A DNA stretch of 64,000 bases. Source: Schleiferilactobacillus harbinensis DSM 16991 (GTDB lineage Bacteria; Bacillota; Bacilli; Lactobacillales; Lactobacillaceae). Positions 28,642 through 37,599 of this stretch are shown here, in pieces. Each line of letters opens with the position of its first letter. Within the stretch, counting starts at the first letter, position 1. The stretch spans positions 186,001 to 250,000 of the forward strand of contig NZ_AUEH01000001.1 in the NCBI RefSeq assembly GCF_000425885.1. Reading direction: 5' to 3'. The notes under the pieces are model-generated. The model was not told the DNA's origin. It made no database searches and worked only from the letters and a program-made list of their open reading frames with translations. The position numbers and the translations under genes are program-made.

Positions 28642-29001
28642 ATGCAAGAGTGGCAGCTGCACCTGTACCAAGATCAATTCGATCTGTTGAAAGCCGGCAC
28701 GAAGACAGTGGAGATTCGGCTGCGCAATTCGGATATTGATAAAGTCCAGCCGATGGATATCATCCACTTTGTGCCCGCGCCGGAAGACGGCAAGCACGAA
28801 GTGGCCGCTGTCGTCACGGACATCAATACGTTCGACACGTTCGAACAAGGCTTGCGCCATTTCCCGCCCACCGCTGTCGGTTCCCCCGCGGGAACCAGTG
28901 TCGCGGACATGGTCCAAGCAATGTATAAGATCTATACGCCAGAACAGGAAGCAATGAAGGGCGTTGTTTTCTTCACGGTGAATCGGATTATGTCGAACTA
29001 G
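28642..29001 (+). CDS. ASCH domain protein
   Basis: 119 residues. The N-terminal half LHLYQDQFDLLKAGTKTVEI with RLRNSD, and VQPMDIIHF, match the ASCH/PUA-like beta-barrel fold, thought to bind RNA or modified nucleotides. Function unknown. It is 8 nt downstream of ppaC and probably co-transcribed; the 29.1-kb palindrome follows and may terminate the transcript. Confidence 0.8.
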   Translation: MQEWQLHLYQDQFDLLKAGTKTVEIRLRNSDIDKVQPMDIIHFVPAPEDGKHEVAAVVTDINTFDTFEQGLRHFPPTAVGSPAGTSVADMVQAMYKIYTPEQEAMKGVVFFTVNRIMSN

Positions 29002-29030
29002 ATTGCCGGTAAATAGCCGGTTAGTTTGTT

Positions 29031-29142
29031 AAAGGCCTGGGTCGAGATTCGAGTTCTAGCACACCTAGGGCCAATGCGCAGCTTGCGGAGCATTGGCCCG
29101 GCGTACGAAGAGCGAATTTCGGTCCAGCGCCTTTTTATTTTG
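29031..29142 (+). repeat. Long palindrome (copy C), possible terminator
   Basis: About 104 nt fold into one imperfect hairpin from AAAGGC (29031) to GCCTTT (29129-29134), continuing into TTATTTT. Apex arms GGGCCAATGC (29068-29077) and GCATTGGCCC (29090-29099) are perfect, enclosing GCAGCTTGCGGA. The 29078-29096 segment is identical to 21714-21732. Position after the ppaC-ASCH pair and the T-rich end make it a plausible, unusually long terminator. Confidence 0.75.
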
Positions 29143-29251
29143 AAAACTAAGTCTGAAAATGAAGTTTTGCGGCCGCTTTCACTGCAAAAAATACAGTTGC
29201 GTGCTACCATTAAGAAGGGTAATTGAGTTATTGCTGAAAGGAGTTATGTTT

Positions 29252-30427
29252 ATGGCCAATGTATTAATTTTAGGGGCTGGCTACGCAGGATTGCGGGCCG
29301 CCAAGCTCTTGGCTAAACATGCATCACAACTGACGATTACCATCGTCAACGATCATCCGTATCATTATGAGTCCACCCAACTGCACGAGGTGGCGGTGGG
29401 GAATAAAGAGCCTGCCGACATTACCTTTAGTCTGCGGGCATCATTGCCGGACAATGTCAATCTGGTTGTCGATACCGTGACGAAGATTGACCGCGACCAG
29501 CAACGGGTTGAATTAGCTCATCATGATCCGCTGCCTTATGATTATTTGATCAACAGTCTGGGCTTTGAATCCGAAACGTTTGGCATTCCGGGTGCTGAGG
29601 AAAATGCACTGCCGCTGATCGATATCGATACCGCGGTGGCTGCACGGAAGCATTTGGAAGAAACCTTAGCACATTTTAGTCAGAGTCAGGATCCCGATGA
29701 TTTGCGGATCATTGTTTGCGGGGCCGGATTTACCAGTATCGAATACCTGGGTGAATTAGTACACCGGCTGCCGAAACTCATTGATCAGTATCATTTGCCA
29801 GCCGATCAAATTAAGATTGACTGTATTGAAGCAATGCCCAAGGTACTGCCCATGTTCTCCCAAGATCTAGCCGATTATGCGGTGCATTATTTGGAGAGTC
29901 ATGGGGTCACATTCCACACCAGTACACCAATTACCCAAATTGATCCCGGTGTGGTCCACAGTAAAGACACCAGTTATACCGCCCATACAATCATTTGGAC
30001 GACTGGGGTGCAGGGCAGTCACGTGATCGCGGATTCCGGTTACGCGCAGAAGCGCAATCGGGTCATGGTGCAAGATGACCTGACCGTTAAAGATCATCCC
30101 AATGAATACATTATTGGTGACGTCTCTGCGGTACCGGATCCGGCCAGCGGCCGCCTGTATCCTACGACGGCGCAAATTGCCATCGCCCAGGCGGATACTG
30201 CCGCCCACAACATTCGGGCCCAGGTCAGCGGCCGGACACCCAGCAAGTTTACGTTCCACAGTCTGGGGACGGTTTGTTCCTTAGGTCCGACCAGCGGGGT
30301 CGCGGAGATCAACATGCTGGGCCACTGGAAGTTCAAGGGCGTCATCGTCGGCCCGCTGAAGAAACTGGTCAATGATCGGTCGGTCTTAGAACTGGCTAAT
30401 GTGCGGACCATGCTGGAAAGCAATTAA
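29252..30427 (+). CDS. ndh: Type II NADH dehydrogenase
   Basis: Non-proton-pumping NADH:quinone oxidoreductase on the inner face of the membrane. About 391 residues. The FAD-binding Rossmann motif LILGAGYAGLRAA starts at residue 5; the NADH site IIVCGAGFTSIEYLGEL is near 155; YIIGDVSAV near 290 is the FAD-contacting motif, and a C-terminal amphipathic region follows. ATG 29252 is 8 nt after GAAAGGAG, preferred over ATG 29246. It lies directly before cydABDC, so it likely feeds electrons through a quinone to cytochrome bd. Confidence 0.94.
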   Translation: MANVLILGAGYAGLRAAKLLAKHASQLTITIVNDHPYHYESTQLHEVAVGNKEPADITFSLRASLPDNVNLVVDTVTKIDRDQQRVELAHHDPLPYDYLINSLGFESETFGIPGAEENALPLIDIDTAVAARKHLEETLAHFSQSQDPDDLRIIVCGAGFTSIEYLGELVHRLPKLIDQYHLPADQIKIDCIEAMPKVLPMFSQDLADYAVHYLESHGVTFHTSTPITQIDPGVVHSKDTSYTAHTIIWTTGVQGSHVIADSGYAQKRNRVMVQDDLTVKDHPNEYIIGDVSAVPDPASGRLYPTTAQIAIAQADTAAHNIRAQVSGRTPSKFTFHSLGTVCSLGPTSGVAEINMLGHWKFKGVIVGPLKKLVNDRSVLELANVRTMLESN

Positions 30428-30490
30428 TATTTTTTCTTCACCGCTGTCCGGTTGCCGCGGGAGCGGCCGGGCGGCTGCTATTATTGATGA

Positions 30491-30505
30491 GGGACACTGT
30501 GTCCC
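30491..30505. promoter_or_regulatory. Perfect palindrome in the cydA leader
   Basis: GGGACACTGTGTCCC, a 7+1+7 perfect palindrome, ends 21 nt before the cydA start and just ahead of its AAGGGGGG ribosome-binding site. A TATTAT box is at 30479-30484. It could be an operator or a small RNA hairpin near the ribosome site. It does not look like a Rex or CcpA site. Confidence 0.55.
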
Positions 30506-30526
30506 ATCTACTAAGGGGGGATATTC

Positions 30527-31966
30527 ATGATCGGTTTAGCGAGTGTGCTGGATTTGTCGCGGTTTCAATTTGCGATGACCACCATCTTCCACTTCTTTTA
30601 CGTGCCGCTGTCTATTGGGACAGCCCTGGCCGTCGCCATCATGGAGACCATATATGTTCGAACAAAAAAGCCGCTGTATCAGCGGATGGCAAAATTCTGG
30701 GGTAAGATTTTCCTGTTGAGTTTTGCTGTTGGGGTTGTCACCGGGATCATTCAGGAATTCCAATTCGGGATGAACTGGTCCAACTATTCTCGGTTCATGG
30801 GCGATATCTTCGGGGCGCCGCTGGCGATTGAAGCCTTGCTGGCATTCTTCATGGAATCGACCTTTATCGGGGTCTGGATGTTCACGTGGGATCGGTTCAA
30901 GCCCGCGGTGCACGTCATCTTTATTTGGCTGACCTGGCTGGGTTCTACGCTGTCGGCGATTTGGATCTTGGCGGCCAATAGTTTCATGCAGCATCCGACT
31001 GGGTTTGAGATCAATACTCAGACCGGCCATGTGCGCTTGACGAACTTCATGGCTGTTGTCGGCAATCCGCAATTGTGGGTCGAATTTCCCCACGTCATCT
31101 TTGCGGCGGTGATGACCGGCGGTATGGTCGTACTGGGCATGAGTGCCTTTGGCCTGCTGCGCAAGAATCACCGGGAGTTCTTCACCAAGTCGGCAAAAGT
31201 CGGCGCGTGGCTGGCGTTAGTCGGTTCGCTGCTGACGATCGGTGCCGGCGATATGCAGACGCGGTACATCATCAACGATCAGCCGATGAAGTTTGCCGCG
31301 ACGGAAGGCATTTACAAAGATACCGGCAGCCCGGCATCTTGGCAGGCTGTCGCATTGATTGATACCAAGAATAAAGAAACCAAAGCCAGTATCGACATTC
31401 CTTACTTATTGTCCATTCTGTCCTATCACTCTACTACGGGTTCAGTGAAAGGCATGAATACGATCAACAAGGAACTCCATGCCAAGTATGACAAGAAGTT
31501 TGGCAAGGATATGAATTACTATGTACCAGTAAAGACTTTGTTCTGGAGTTTCCGGTTCATGGCCTTGGCTGGCGTGCTGAGTGCGCTGCTCGCGTTCTGC
31601 GCCTTGATTTGGAGTCGCGTGAAGAAAGATACTTTGGGCGACAAGCGCTGGTTCCTGTGGATTCTAGGCATTTGTACGTATCTGCCATTTGTTGGGACTA
31701 CCGGCGGCTGGCTGATTACTGAACTGGGCCGGTATCCGTGGGTCGTTTACGGTTTGCAGACGATCGCAGACGCGGTTAGTCCGACCGTTACCGCGGGTCA
31801 GCTTTGGTTTACGAACATCGTGTACTTGCTGCTGTTCTGTGTTCTGGGCGGCGTGATGGTCTTCTATTCTCGGCGGACCTTGCACCACGGACCGGAAGAA
31901 CCGACGGCGCCTGAGCAAAAACCAGCATCTGCTCAGCAGCATGCAGGGGAGGCGTATCAAGCATGA
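30527..31966 (+). CDS. cydA: Cytochrome bd ubiquinol/menaquinol oxidase subunit I
   Basis: Catalytic subunit of cytochrome bd, reducing O2 to water with quinol electrons; needs heme b and d. 479 residues, about nine transmembrane helices. RFQFAMTTIFHFFYVPLSIG carries the heme-ligand His; ELGRYPWVVYGLQTIADA is the conserved GRxPW region. The length indicates the short Q-loop form usual in Gram-positives. Strong AAGGGGGG site before the ATG. It overlaps cydB by an ATGA. In lactobacilli the enzyme works only when heme is supplied, since heme synthesis is typically absent (known of the group; none seen here). Confidence 0.97.
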   Translation: MIGLASVLDLSRFQFAMTTIFHFFYVPLSIGTALAVAIMETIYVRTKKPLYQRMAKFWGKIFLLSFAVGVVTGIIQEFQFGMNWSNYSRFMGDIFGAPLAIEALLAFFMESTFIGVWMFTWDRFKPAVHVIFIWLTWLGSTLSAIWILAANSFMQHPTGFEINTQTGHVRLTNFMAVVGNPQLWVEFPHVIFAAVMTGGMVVLGMSAFGLLRKNHREFFTKSAKVGAWLALVGSLLTIGAGDMQTRYIINDQPMKFAATEGIYKDTGSPASWQAVALIDTKNKETKASIDIPYLLSILSYHSTTGSVKGMNTINKELHAKYDKKFGKDMNYYVPVKTLFWSFRFMALAGVLSALLAFCALIWSRVKKDTLGDKRWFLWILGICTYLPFVGTTGGWLITELGRYPWVVYGLQTIADAVSPTVTAGQLWFTNIVYLLLFCVLGGVMVFYSRRTLHHGPEEPTAPEQKPASAQQHAGEAYQA

Positions 31967-32985
31967 CAATTTTGCAATTATTATGGTATGGCGTCATTGC
32001 CCTGTTGTTCGCCATCTTCTTGTTCCTGGATGGTTTTGACTTCGGTGTCGGCATGGCGACCCGGCTGGTGGCCCAAACACCGGCTGAGCGGCAACTGTAT
32101 ATGCGGGCAATCGGTCCGCACTGGGACGGCAATGAAGTTTGGCTGATCACAGCCGGCGGGGCGATGTTTGCCTCGTTCCCGCTGTGGTATGCCAGCTTGT
32201 TTTCCGGCTACTACATCCTGCTGTTCTTGACGCTGGTCGCGTTGATTTTACGGGGTGTCTCGTTTGAATTTGCTGCTCATGCGGAAACACCGCGGGAGCT
32301 CAGCGTTTGGCAGTGGGCCAACTTTGGCGGCAGCCTGTGTGCGCCGTTCTTCTTGGGCATGATGCTCACGAGTTTGATTCAAGGCGTGCCGATGGATGCG
32401 CAAGGTAATGTGTGGGCCGGCTTTTGGCAGGTCTGCAACTGGCTGTCCATTGTTGGCGGGGTCGCTACGGTATACTTCTCCTTCCTGCACGGGCTGCATT
32501 TCTTGAGCCTGAAGCTGCCAGCGGCTGATGCCCGTAAGATGCTCCATGTCTCCAGTAAAGTCTATTGGATCGCCTATCCGGCCTTGATTGTCTTCGTGCT
32601 GTTGGCTATTTTCCAAACCGATTTCTACCGGGCACGGCCGATCTCCACTTGGATCATTACGGTCATTATCCTGCTGGCCACGATTTGCGGCCACTGGGCA
32701 GCCGCCCATGTGCGCGGCGGGTTGGCGTTCATTGGTACTGGTGTCACGCTGGCGGGGGTCATTGCGTTTATCTTCAATGGTCTCTTTCCCCGGGTACTCA
32801 TCGCTACGGATCCGAAGTTCAGCCTGCTGATCAAAGATGCGTCGGCATCGCCCAAGACGTTGAACATCATGACCATTGTTCTGGTTTGCCTGCTGCCTGT
32901 CGTACTCGTCTACTTTATCTGGAGTTATTACATCCAGCGCAAGCGGATCAGTCTCGACGACGTTCAGGGCGACAACGGCTATTAA
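31963..32985 (+). CDS. cydB: Cytochrome bd oxidase subunit II
   Basis: 340 residues, eight or nine transmembrane helices. The signature FLDGFDFGVGMATRL near the N-terminus and HWDGNEVWLITAGGAMFA are those of CydB. The start overlaps the cydA stop by 4 nt (ATGA), showing translational coupling. Forms the heterodimeric oxidase with CydA. Confidence 0.97.
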   Translation: MTILQLLWYGVIALLFAIFLFLDGFDFGVGMATRLVAQTPAERQLYMRAIGPHWDGNEVWLITAGGAMFASFPLWYASLFSGYYILLFLTLVALILRGVSFEFAAHAETPRELSVWQWANFGGSLCAPFFLGMMLTSLIQGVPMDAQGNVWAGFWQVCNWLSIVGGVATVYFSFLHGLHFLSLKLPAADARKMLHVSSKVYWIAYPALIVFVLLAIFQTDFYRARPISTWIITVIILLATICGHWAAAHVRGGLAFIGTGVTLAGVIAFIFNGLFPRVLIATDPKFSLLIKDASASPKTLNIMTIVLVCLLPVVLVYFIWSYYIQRKRISLDDVQGDNGY

Positions 32986-33009
32986 CGCCACTGAAGGAGT
33001 TTTGTTAAC

Positions 33010-34764
33010 GTGATCGACAAGAGCCTATTTCAATTCCCCCGGATTCGCCGGCAACTGATGGTTTTGAGCCTGCTGTCATTCATCCAGGCCGCCGCCATCG
33101 TTGCCCAGGCAATCGGGTTATCCCAGGCGCTTGTGGCCATTTGGCAATTACGAAAAATATCAGCATTGCTTATGCCGATGCTGGTATTTTTTAGTGCTTT
33201 CATCCTGCGCCAATTGATGGATGTGGCAAAAAACCAAGCGGCCACGCACTATGCGGATGAGAACATTACGCGGCTGCGGCCGTTGATCCAGCGGCAATAT
33301 TTTCGGCTTGGCCCGGCCTATCTGCACCGTACCGGCACCGGATCGGCGGTGACCGTCGTGATCGACGGCTTGGACCAAGTGAAAACCTATATTCAAACGG
33401 TTTTGCCGAAAGTGACCGACATGATTTTTGTACCGCTGCTGACACTGATTTATGTGTTTTACGAAAACTGGGTAAGCGGCATTGTGCTGTTCATTATGCT
33501 GCCGCTGATCTTCTTCTTCATGGCCATTCTAGGCCTCGCTGCTCGAGCCAAGTCGAATCAGCAGTATGCGGACTTCACCCAGCTGAATAATTCCTTTGTG
33601 GATACGATTTTAGGCTTGCCGACGCTGAAAATGCTGGGTGTTTCCGATCAGTACGAAGATCAGATCTATTCGGTGAGCGAGCGGTTTCGCCAGAAGACGA
33701 TGAGCGTGATCAAAGTCGCGTTGACGTCGACGTTTGCGCTGGATTTTTTTACCACCTTGGCAATCGCGATTATTGCGGTATTTCTGGGGTACCGGCTGAT
33801 CGACGGATCGATCGTCTTGTATCCGGCTCTGGTCAGTTTGATCCTGGCGCCGGAGTTCTTTTTACCCATTCGCCAGTTTGGTGATGATTATCACGCGACG
33901 TTGAATGGTAAAAACGCACTGCAGCAGGTCAATGACCTGTTAGCGACGCCAGTACCCCCGGTGGCCCAGGCTATCGACTGGGCAGGGTGGGGCGCTGACA
34001 GTCAGCTGACGCTGACCAGTGTTGATTTTCATTATCCGGATGCCGCGGCGGATACTTTAGCCCTGCACGACATTCATTTACAGGCCGCTGGTATGGCCAA
34101 TATTGCGATTATCGGCCGTTCTGGTTCCGGCAAATCGACGCTGATGAATTTATTGGCCGGGTTTAACCAGCCGCAGCAGGGTGCTCGGATCACGCTGGAC
34201 GGACAGCCGCTGACCAGCTTTAACCAGCCGCAGTGGCAGGACAGTGTCAGTTATATTCCCCAGGATCCGTATATTTTTTCGGCGACGATCGCGGCCAATA
34301 TCCGTTTCTATGTGCCGGACGCCAGTGATGCGGCAGTCCAGCAGGCCGCGCGGCAAGCGGGGTTGACTGATTGGCTAGCGGCTTTGCCGGCTGGCTTGGA
34401 CACCATGATTGGTGAGGGCCAGCGGGGCATCAGCGGCGGTCAGGCCCAACGGATCGCAGTGGCGCGGGTCTTGCTGGATCACCATCGGCGGATCCTGCTG
34501 TTTGATGAACCGACGGCGCATTTGGACATTGAAACGGAATATGAATTGAAGCAGACCTTGCTGCCGCTGTTTCAGGATCATTTGGTTATTTTCGCCACCC
34601 ACAGGCTGCACTGGCTCACGGCCATGGATCAGATCATCGTGTTGGAACACGGCCGGATCAGTGAGCAGGGCACCCTTGCCCAATTACGGGGGACCGGTGG
34701 GGCACTGGATCGATTAGTGGCAGAAATGGGGGGCAAACAAGATGCACACTTCGCAGAAAACTAA
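33010..34764 (+). CDS. cydD: ABC exporter for cytochrome bd assembly, first subunit
   Basis: 584 residues: six-helix transmembrane domain (about 1-310) and ATPase domain with Walker A IIGRSGSGKSTLM, signature ISGGQAQRIAVARV and Walker B ILLFDEPTAHLD. It matches the CydD half of the heterodimeric CydDC thiol/heme-related exporter required for bd maturation; in Gram-positive operons the first gene is often labelled cydC instead. GTG start with GAAGGAG upstream. Its 3' end overlaps the next gene by 23 nt. Confidence 0.94.
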   Translation: MIDKSLFQFPRIRRQLMVLSLLSFIQAAAIVAQAIGLSQALVAIWQLRKISALLMPMLVFFSAFILRQLMDVAKNQAATHYADENITRLRPLIQRQYFRLGPAYLHRTGTGSAVTVVIDGLDQVKTYIQTVLPKVTDMIFVPLLTLIYVFYENWVSGIVLFIMLPLIFFFMAILGLAARAKSNQQYADFTQLNNSFVDTILGLPTLKMLGVSDQYEDQIYSVSERFRQKTMSVIKVALTSTFALDFFTTLAIAIIAVFLGYRLIDGSIVLYPALVSLILAPEFFLPIRQFGDDYHATLNGKNALQQVNDLLATPVPPVAQAIDWAGWGADSQLTLTSVDFHYPDAAADTLALHDIHLQAAGMANIAIIGRSGSGKSTLMNLLAGFNQPQQGARITLDGQPLTSFNQPQWQDSVSYIPQDPYIFSATIAANIRFYVPDASDAAVQQAARQAGLTDWLAALPAGLDTMIGEGQRGISGGQAQRIAVARVLLDHHRRILLFDEPTAHLDIETEYELKQTLLPLFQDHLVIFATHRLHWLTAMDQIIVLEHGRISEQGTLAQLRGTGGALDRLVAEMGGKQDAHFAEN

Positions 34765-36526
34765 ACCGCGCCTACGGAATTATCTCCGAGCGTGGCATAA
34801 CGACCATTGGTTTTGGCCGTACCTGAAACAAAATAAATTGCGGTTGGCGTTGATTTTCTTCGTCGGAGTGCTGACGTTTATCTGTGCCGGAGCGCTGATG
34901 TTTACGTCTGGCTACCTGATCAGCAAGTCGGCTACCCATCCGTTCAATATTCTGGCAGTTTATGTGCCGGTGGTCCTGACCCGTGCGTTTGGGATCGGCC
35001 GGCCGGCATTCAAATATTTGGAACGGATCAACAGCCATAACTGGGTGCTGAATGTGGTGTCCAAGCTGCGGGTCCAGTTGTACCGGACTCTGGCCAAAGA
35101 CGCAGCCTTTCTCCATGAACATCAGCAAACCGGCAAGATTTTCGGTTTGCTGGCCGATGATTTGGATCATCTGGAAAATTTCTATTTGCGCACAATTTTT
35201 CCAACAATTGTCGCGTATTTGGTGTGGCTGCTGGTGACGATCGTCATGGGCATTTTCACCTGGCTGGGCGCCATTGCAGTGGCATTGATCTTAGCGGTGG
35301 TTCTGATTGTCGTGCCGATGCTGTCCCTGCGTCAGGCGGCCAGCGGGTACGCGGTACAAAAGGCGCGTAAAGCGCATGAGTATACGACGGTCACCGAACA
35401 CTACTTAGGTCTTGGCGACTGGGTGATTACTCATCGCCAAGACCGCTTCACGGCGGCGGGCAATGACGATGCCAGCGTGACGCAGCAGAGCGTTGCTGCC
35501 CAGGAACGGTTCCAGCGCTGGCGCAATTTTGCCATCCAGGTGATCTTCGGTCTCCTGGCGCTAGGCCTGATTCTGGGAACGCAGCGGCTGCTAGGCGGTT
35601 CCCAGCGGTTAGCGAATTATTCCGCCGCCGTTGTCCTATCGCTTTTTCCGCTGATCGATTGCTTTCTGCCGGTGGCCCAGGCGATGGCCGAGGTCCCGCT
35701 GTATTCTGATTCCTTAGCCCATTTGAACGAGTTGAGTGCCAGTGTGGCAGCGGCTGCTCCGGCACCGGTGGCCCAGGCTGACGCGCCAGCGGCGATTCAA
35801 GAAATCAAGTTTGACCATGTCACCTTTGCTTATGGGCCGGATCAGCCCAAGCTGTTGGATGATTTCAGTCTGACGGTTCACGGGAGGGAGAAAGTGGCTA
35901 TTCTTGGACCCAGCGGTGAGGGCAAGACAACGATCCTGCAATTGCTGTTAGGGGATCTGACCCCGCAGAAGGGACAGATCACCGTCAACGGGATTCCAGT
36001 GGCCCAATTGCAGCAGGCTCGGCCGGCATTATTCGGCTACTTGAACCAAGCGCCATTTTTATTCAATACCACGATTCGGGCCAATATCCGCCTCGGCGCC
36101 TCTGATGCGGCTGATGACGCGATCTGGGCTGCCTTGCAGGCCGTGGGGTTGGCCGACGTGGTACGGAGCTTGCCGGCTGGCTTAGACACCGTGGTCACCG
36201 AGTCCGGCCAGCGTTTTTCCGGCGGCCAGCAGCAGCGTTTAGCCCTGGCGCGCATTCTGCTCAAAAAAACGCCTGTCCTCTTATTGGATGAACCCACGAT
36301 TGGGTTGGATCCAATTACAGAACAGGCGCTCATGGCGATGATTATGCAAGCCAGTACCGATCGGACGCTGATTTGGGTGACCCACCATCTGCAGGGACTG
36401 GAACAGGCCAATCAGGCAATCTTTTTGACCGACGGCCACATCTCCATGGCTGGGCGGCCAGCAACGCTCTATCGTGATAATGCACGCTTCCGTGCACTGT
36501 ACGCATTAGACGTCGGTCAGCTGTAA
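34742..36526 (+). CDS. cydC: ABC exporter for cytochrome bd assembly, second subunit
   Basis: 594 residues, partner of the preceding half-transporter. Transmembrane domain (about 25-320) with the characteristic TSGYLISKSATHPFN and RAFGIGRPAFKYLER segments, and ATPase domain with Walker A LGPSGEGKTT, signature FSGGQQQRLALARI and Walker B VLLLDEPTIGLD. Start ATG lies inside cydD (23-nt overlap). Closes the cydABDC operon; the polyprenyl synthase gene converges on it, with the coding ends overlapping by 21 nt. Confidence 0.94.
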   Translation: MHTSQKTKPRLRNYLRAWHNDHWFWPYLKQNKLRLALIFFVGVLTFICAGALMFTSGYLISKSATHPFNILAVYVPVVLTRAFGIGRPAFKYLERINSHNWVLNVVSKLRVQLYRTLAKDAAFLHEHQQTGKIFGLLADDLDHLENFYLRTIFPTIVAYLVWLLVTIVMGIFTWLGAIAVALILAVVLIVVPMLSLRQAASGYAVQKARKAHEYTTVTEHYLGLGDWVITHRQDRFTAAGNDDASVTQQSVAAQERFQRWRNFAIQVIFGLLALGLILGTQRLLGGSQRLANYSAAVVLSLFPLIDCFLPVAQAMAEVPLYSDSLAHLNELSASVAAAAPAPVAQADAPAAIQEIKFDHVTFAYGPDQPKLLDDFSLTVHGREKVAILGPSGEGKTTILQLLLGDLTPQKGQITVNGIPVAQLQQARPALFGYLNQAPFLFNTTIRANIRLGASDAADDAIWAALQAVGLADVVRSLPAGLDTVVTESGQRFSGGQQQRLALARILLKKTPVLLLDEPTIGLDPITEQALMAMIMQASTDRTLIWVTHHLQGLEQANQAIFLTDGHISMAGRPATLYRDNARFRALYALDVGQL

Positions 36527-37492
36527 GGCTTGCTCCAAGTAGGCCGTCATTTGGGTCAGTGGGATCCGGGCCGGTGTATCCGGCCACTGGGCTAACGCTG
36601 CCTGGGCCTTAGTCAAGTAGACTTGACCGAGGCGGGCGGTGGCGGTGATAATATCAGGATGACGGCGGAGGAAGGCGATGATGTCGCTGACGGGCGCTGG
36701 CCCGACAAGCAGGGCCTGCAGCTGGGGATAGTCACGCATCCCGAGGCGCAGGGGCAGCGTATAGATCCCGGATTCTAAATCGCCCAGTTTCGGTTTGCCG
36801 GAGTTTTGCTGCAGGCGAAAATCGTTCAGGTCATCTAGAATTTGAAAGGTGATGCCCAGATTCTCGCCAAATGCGGTGCTGGTATCAGCAGTGTCGGGGG
36901 CACCTTGGGTCAGCCAGACGCCGGTCTTGGCTGCGAGCCCAAAGAGAGCCCCTGTTTTGCCTCGTACCGTGGCGATATACGTGTCAATGCCGGCCTGGGT
37001 ATCATAGGCCTCAGCAGCCTGCTGCAGCTCGCCAGTGAGAATCTGCTGCATCACCCGGGCATGATAGTGGGTGAAGGCCAAGTCCGGAGCAATCTCGGTG
37101 ACCAGCCGGAAATACCGCGCCAGCAATTCATCCCCTAAATAGATGGCCGCATGGTTCCCGTGCTTCATCTGCAAGGTTGGCCGGTGGCGGCGGATCGGTG
37201 CTTCATCCAGCACGTCATCATGCATCAGTGTGGCCAGATGCAGCATCTCAATCGCCGTCGCCCCAGTGGTGACTGTCGGCGGGAGAGTATCCGTCTCGGG
37301 GGCTGCTAACTGGGCAAAGAGAATGGTCAACGCCGCCCGCCACATTTTCCCCGTGGTCCGCAGGGCGGCGTTGTAGTCAGCGGCGTATTGCGGCACGGCT
37401 AATTGTTGGGCGGCTAGGGCTGCTTTAACCGTCGTCAGGGCCGGTGCAATCCCGGTGAAGTCCACCGGCTGCTTGGTTTGGTTGCTCTTCAT
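36506..37492 (-). CDS. Polyprenyl diphosphate synthase
   Basis: About 328 residues of the trans-isoprenyl diphosphate synthase family. First Asp-rich motif LMHDDVLDEA (DDxxD) near residue 85, substrate motif RRHRPT, and second motif ILDDLNDF (DDxND) near 225. Likely makes the polyprenyl side chain that MenA attaches to the quinone ring (inferred from adjacency to menA and cydABDC, as in L. plantarum hepB-menA). GAGGA lies 8 nt before ATG 37492; the longer reading frame up to 37549 has no ribosome site. It is convergent with cydC, the two coding ends overlapping by 21 nt, and divergent from menA. Confidence 0.92.
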   Translation of the reverse strand: MKSNQTKQPVDFTGIAPALTTVKAALAAQQLAVPQYAADYNAALRTTGKMWRAALTILFAQLAAPETDTLPPTVTTGATAIEMLHLATLMHDDVLDEAPIRRHRPTLQMKHGNHAAIYLGDELLARYFRLVTEIAPDLAFTHYHARVMQQILTGELQQAAEAYDTQAGIDTYIATVRGKTGALFGLAAKTGVWLTQGAPDTADTSTAFGENLGITFQILDDLNDFRLQQNSGKPKLGDLESGIYTLPLRLGMRDYPQLQALLVGPAPVSDIIAFLRRHPDIITATARLGQVYLTKAQAALAQWPDTPARIPLTQMTAYLEQALQLTDV

Positions 37493-37599
37493 GAATAATT
37501 TCCTCGGTTCCAATAATTGAGATACATTCACTATAGCATAGCGGACCATCGAGGGCGTGTCGAGATATCCGGCAGCGGCTGGCCAAAATTGAATAGGAG

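Noticed and set aside
30491-30505. Rex operator reading of the cydA palindrome
   Set aside because: Rex sites follow a TTGTGA/TCACAA pattern; this palindrome has GGGACAC arms and no AT-rich centre.
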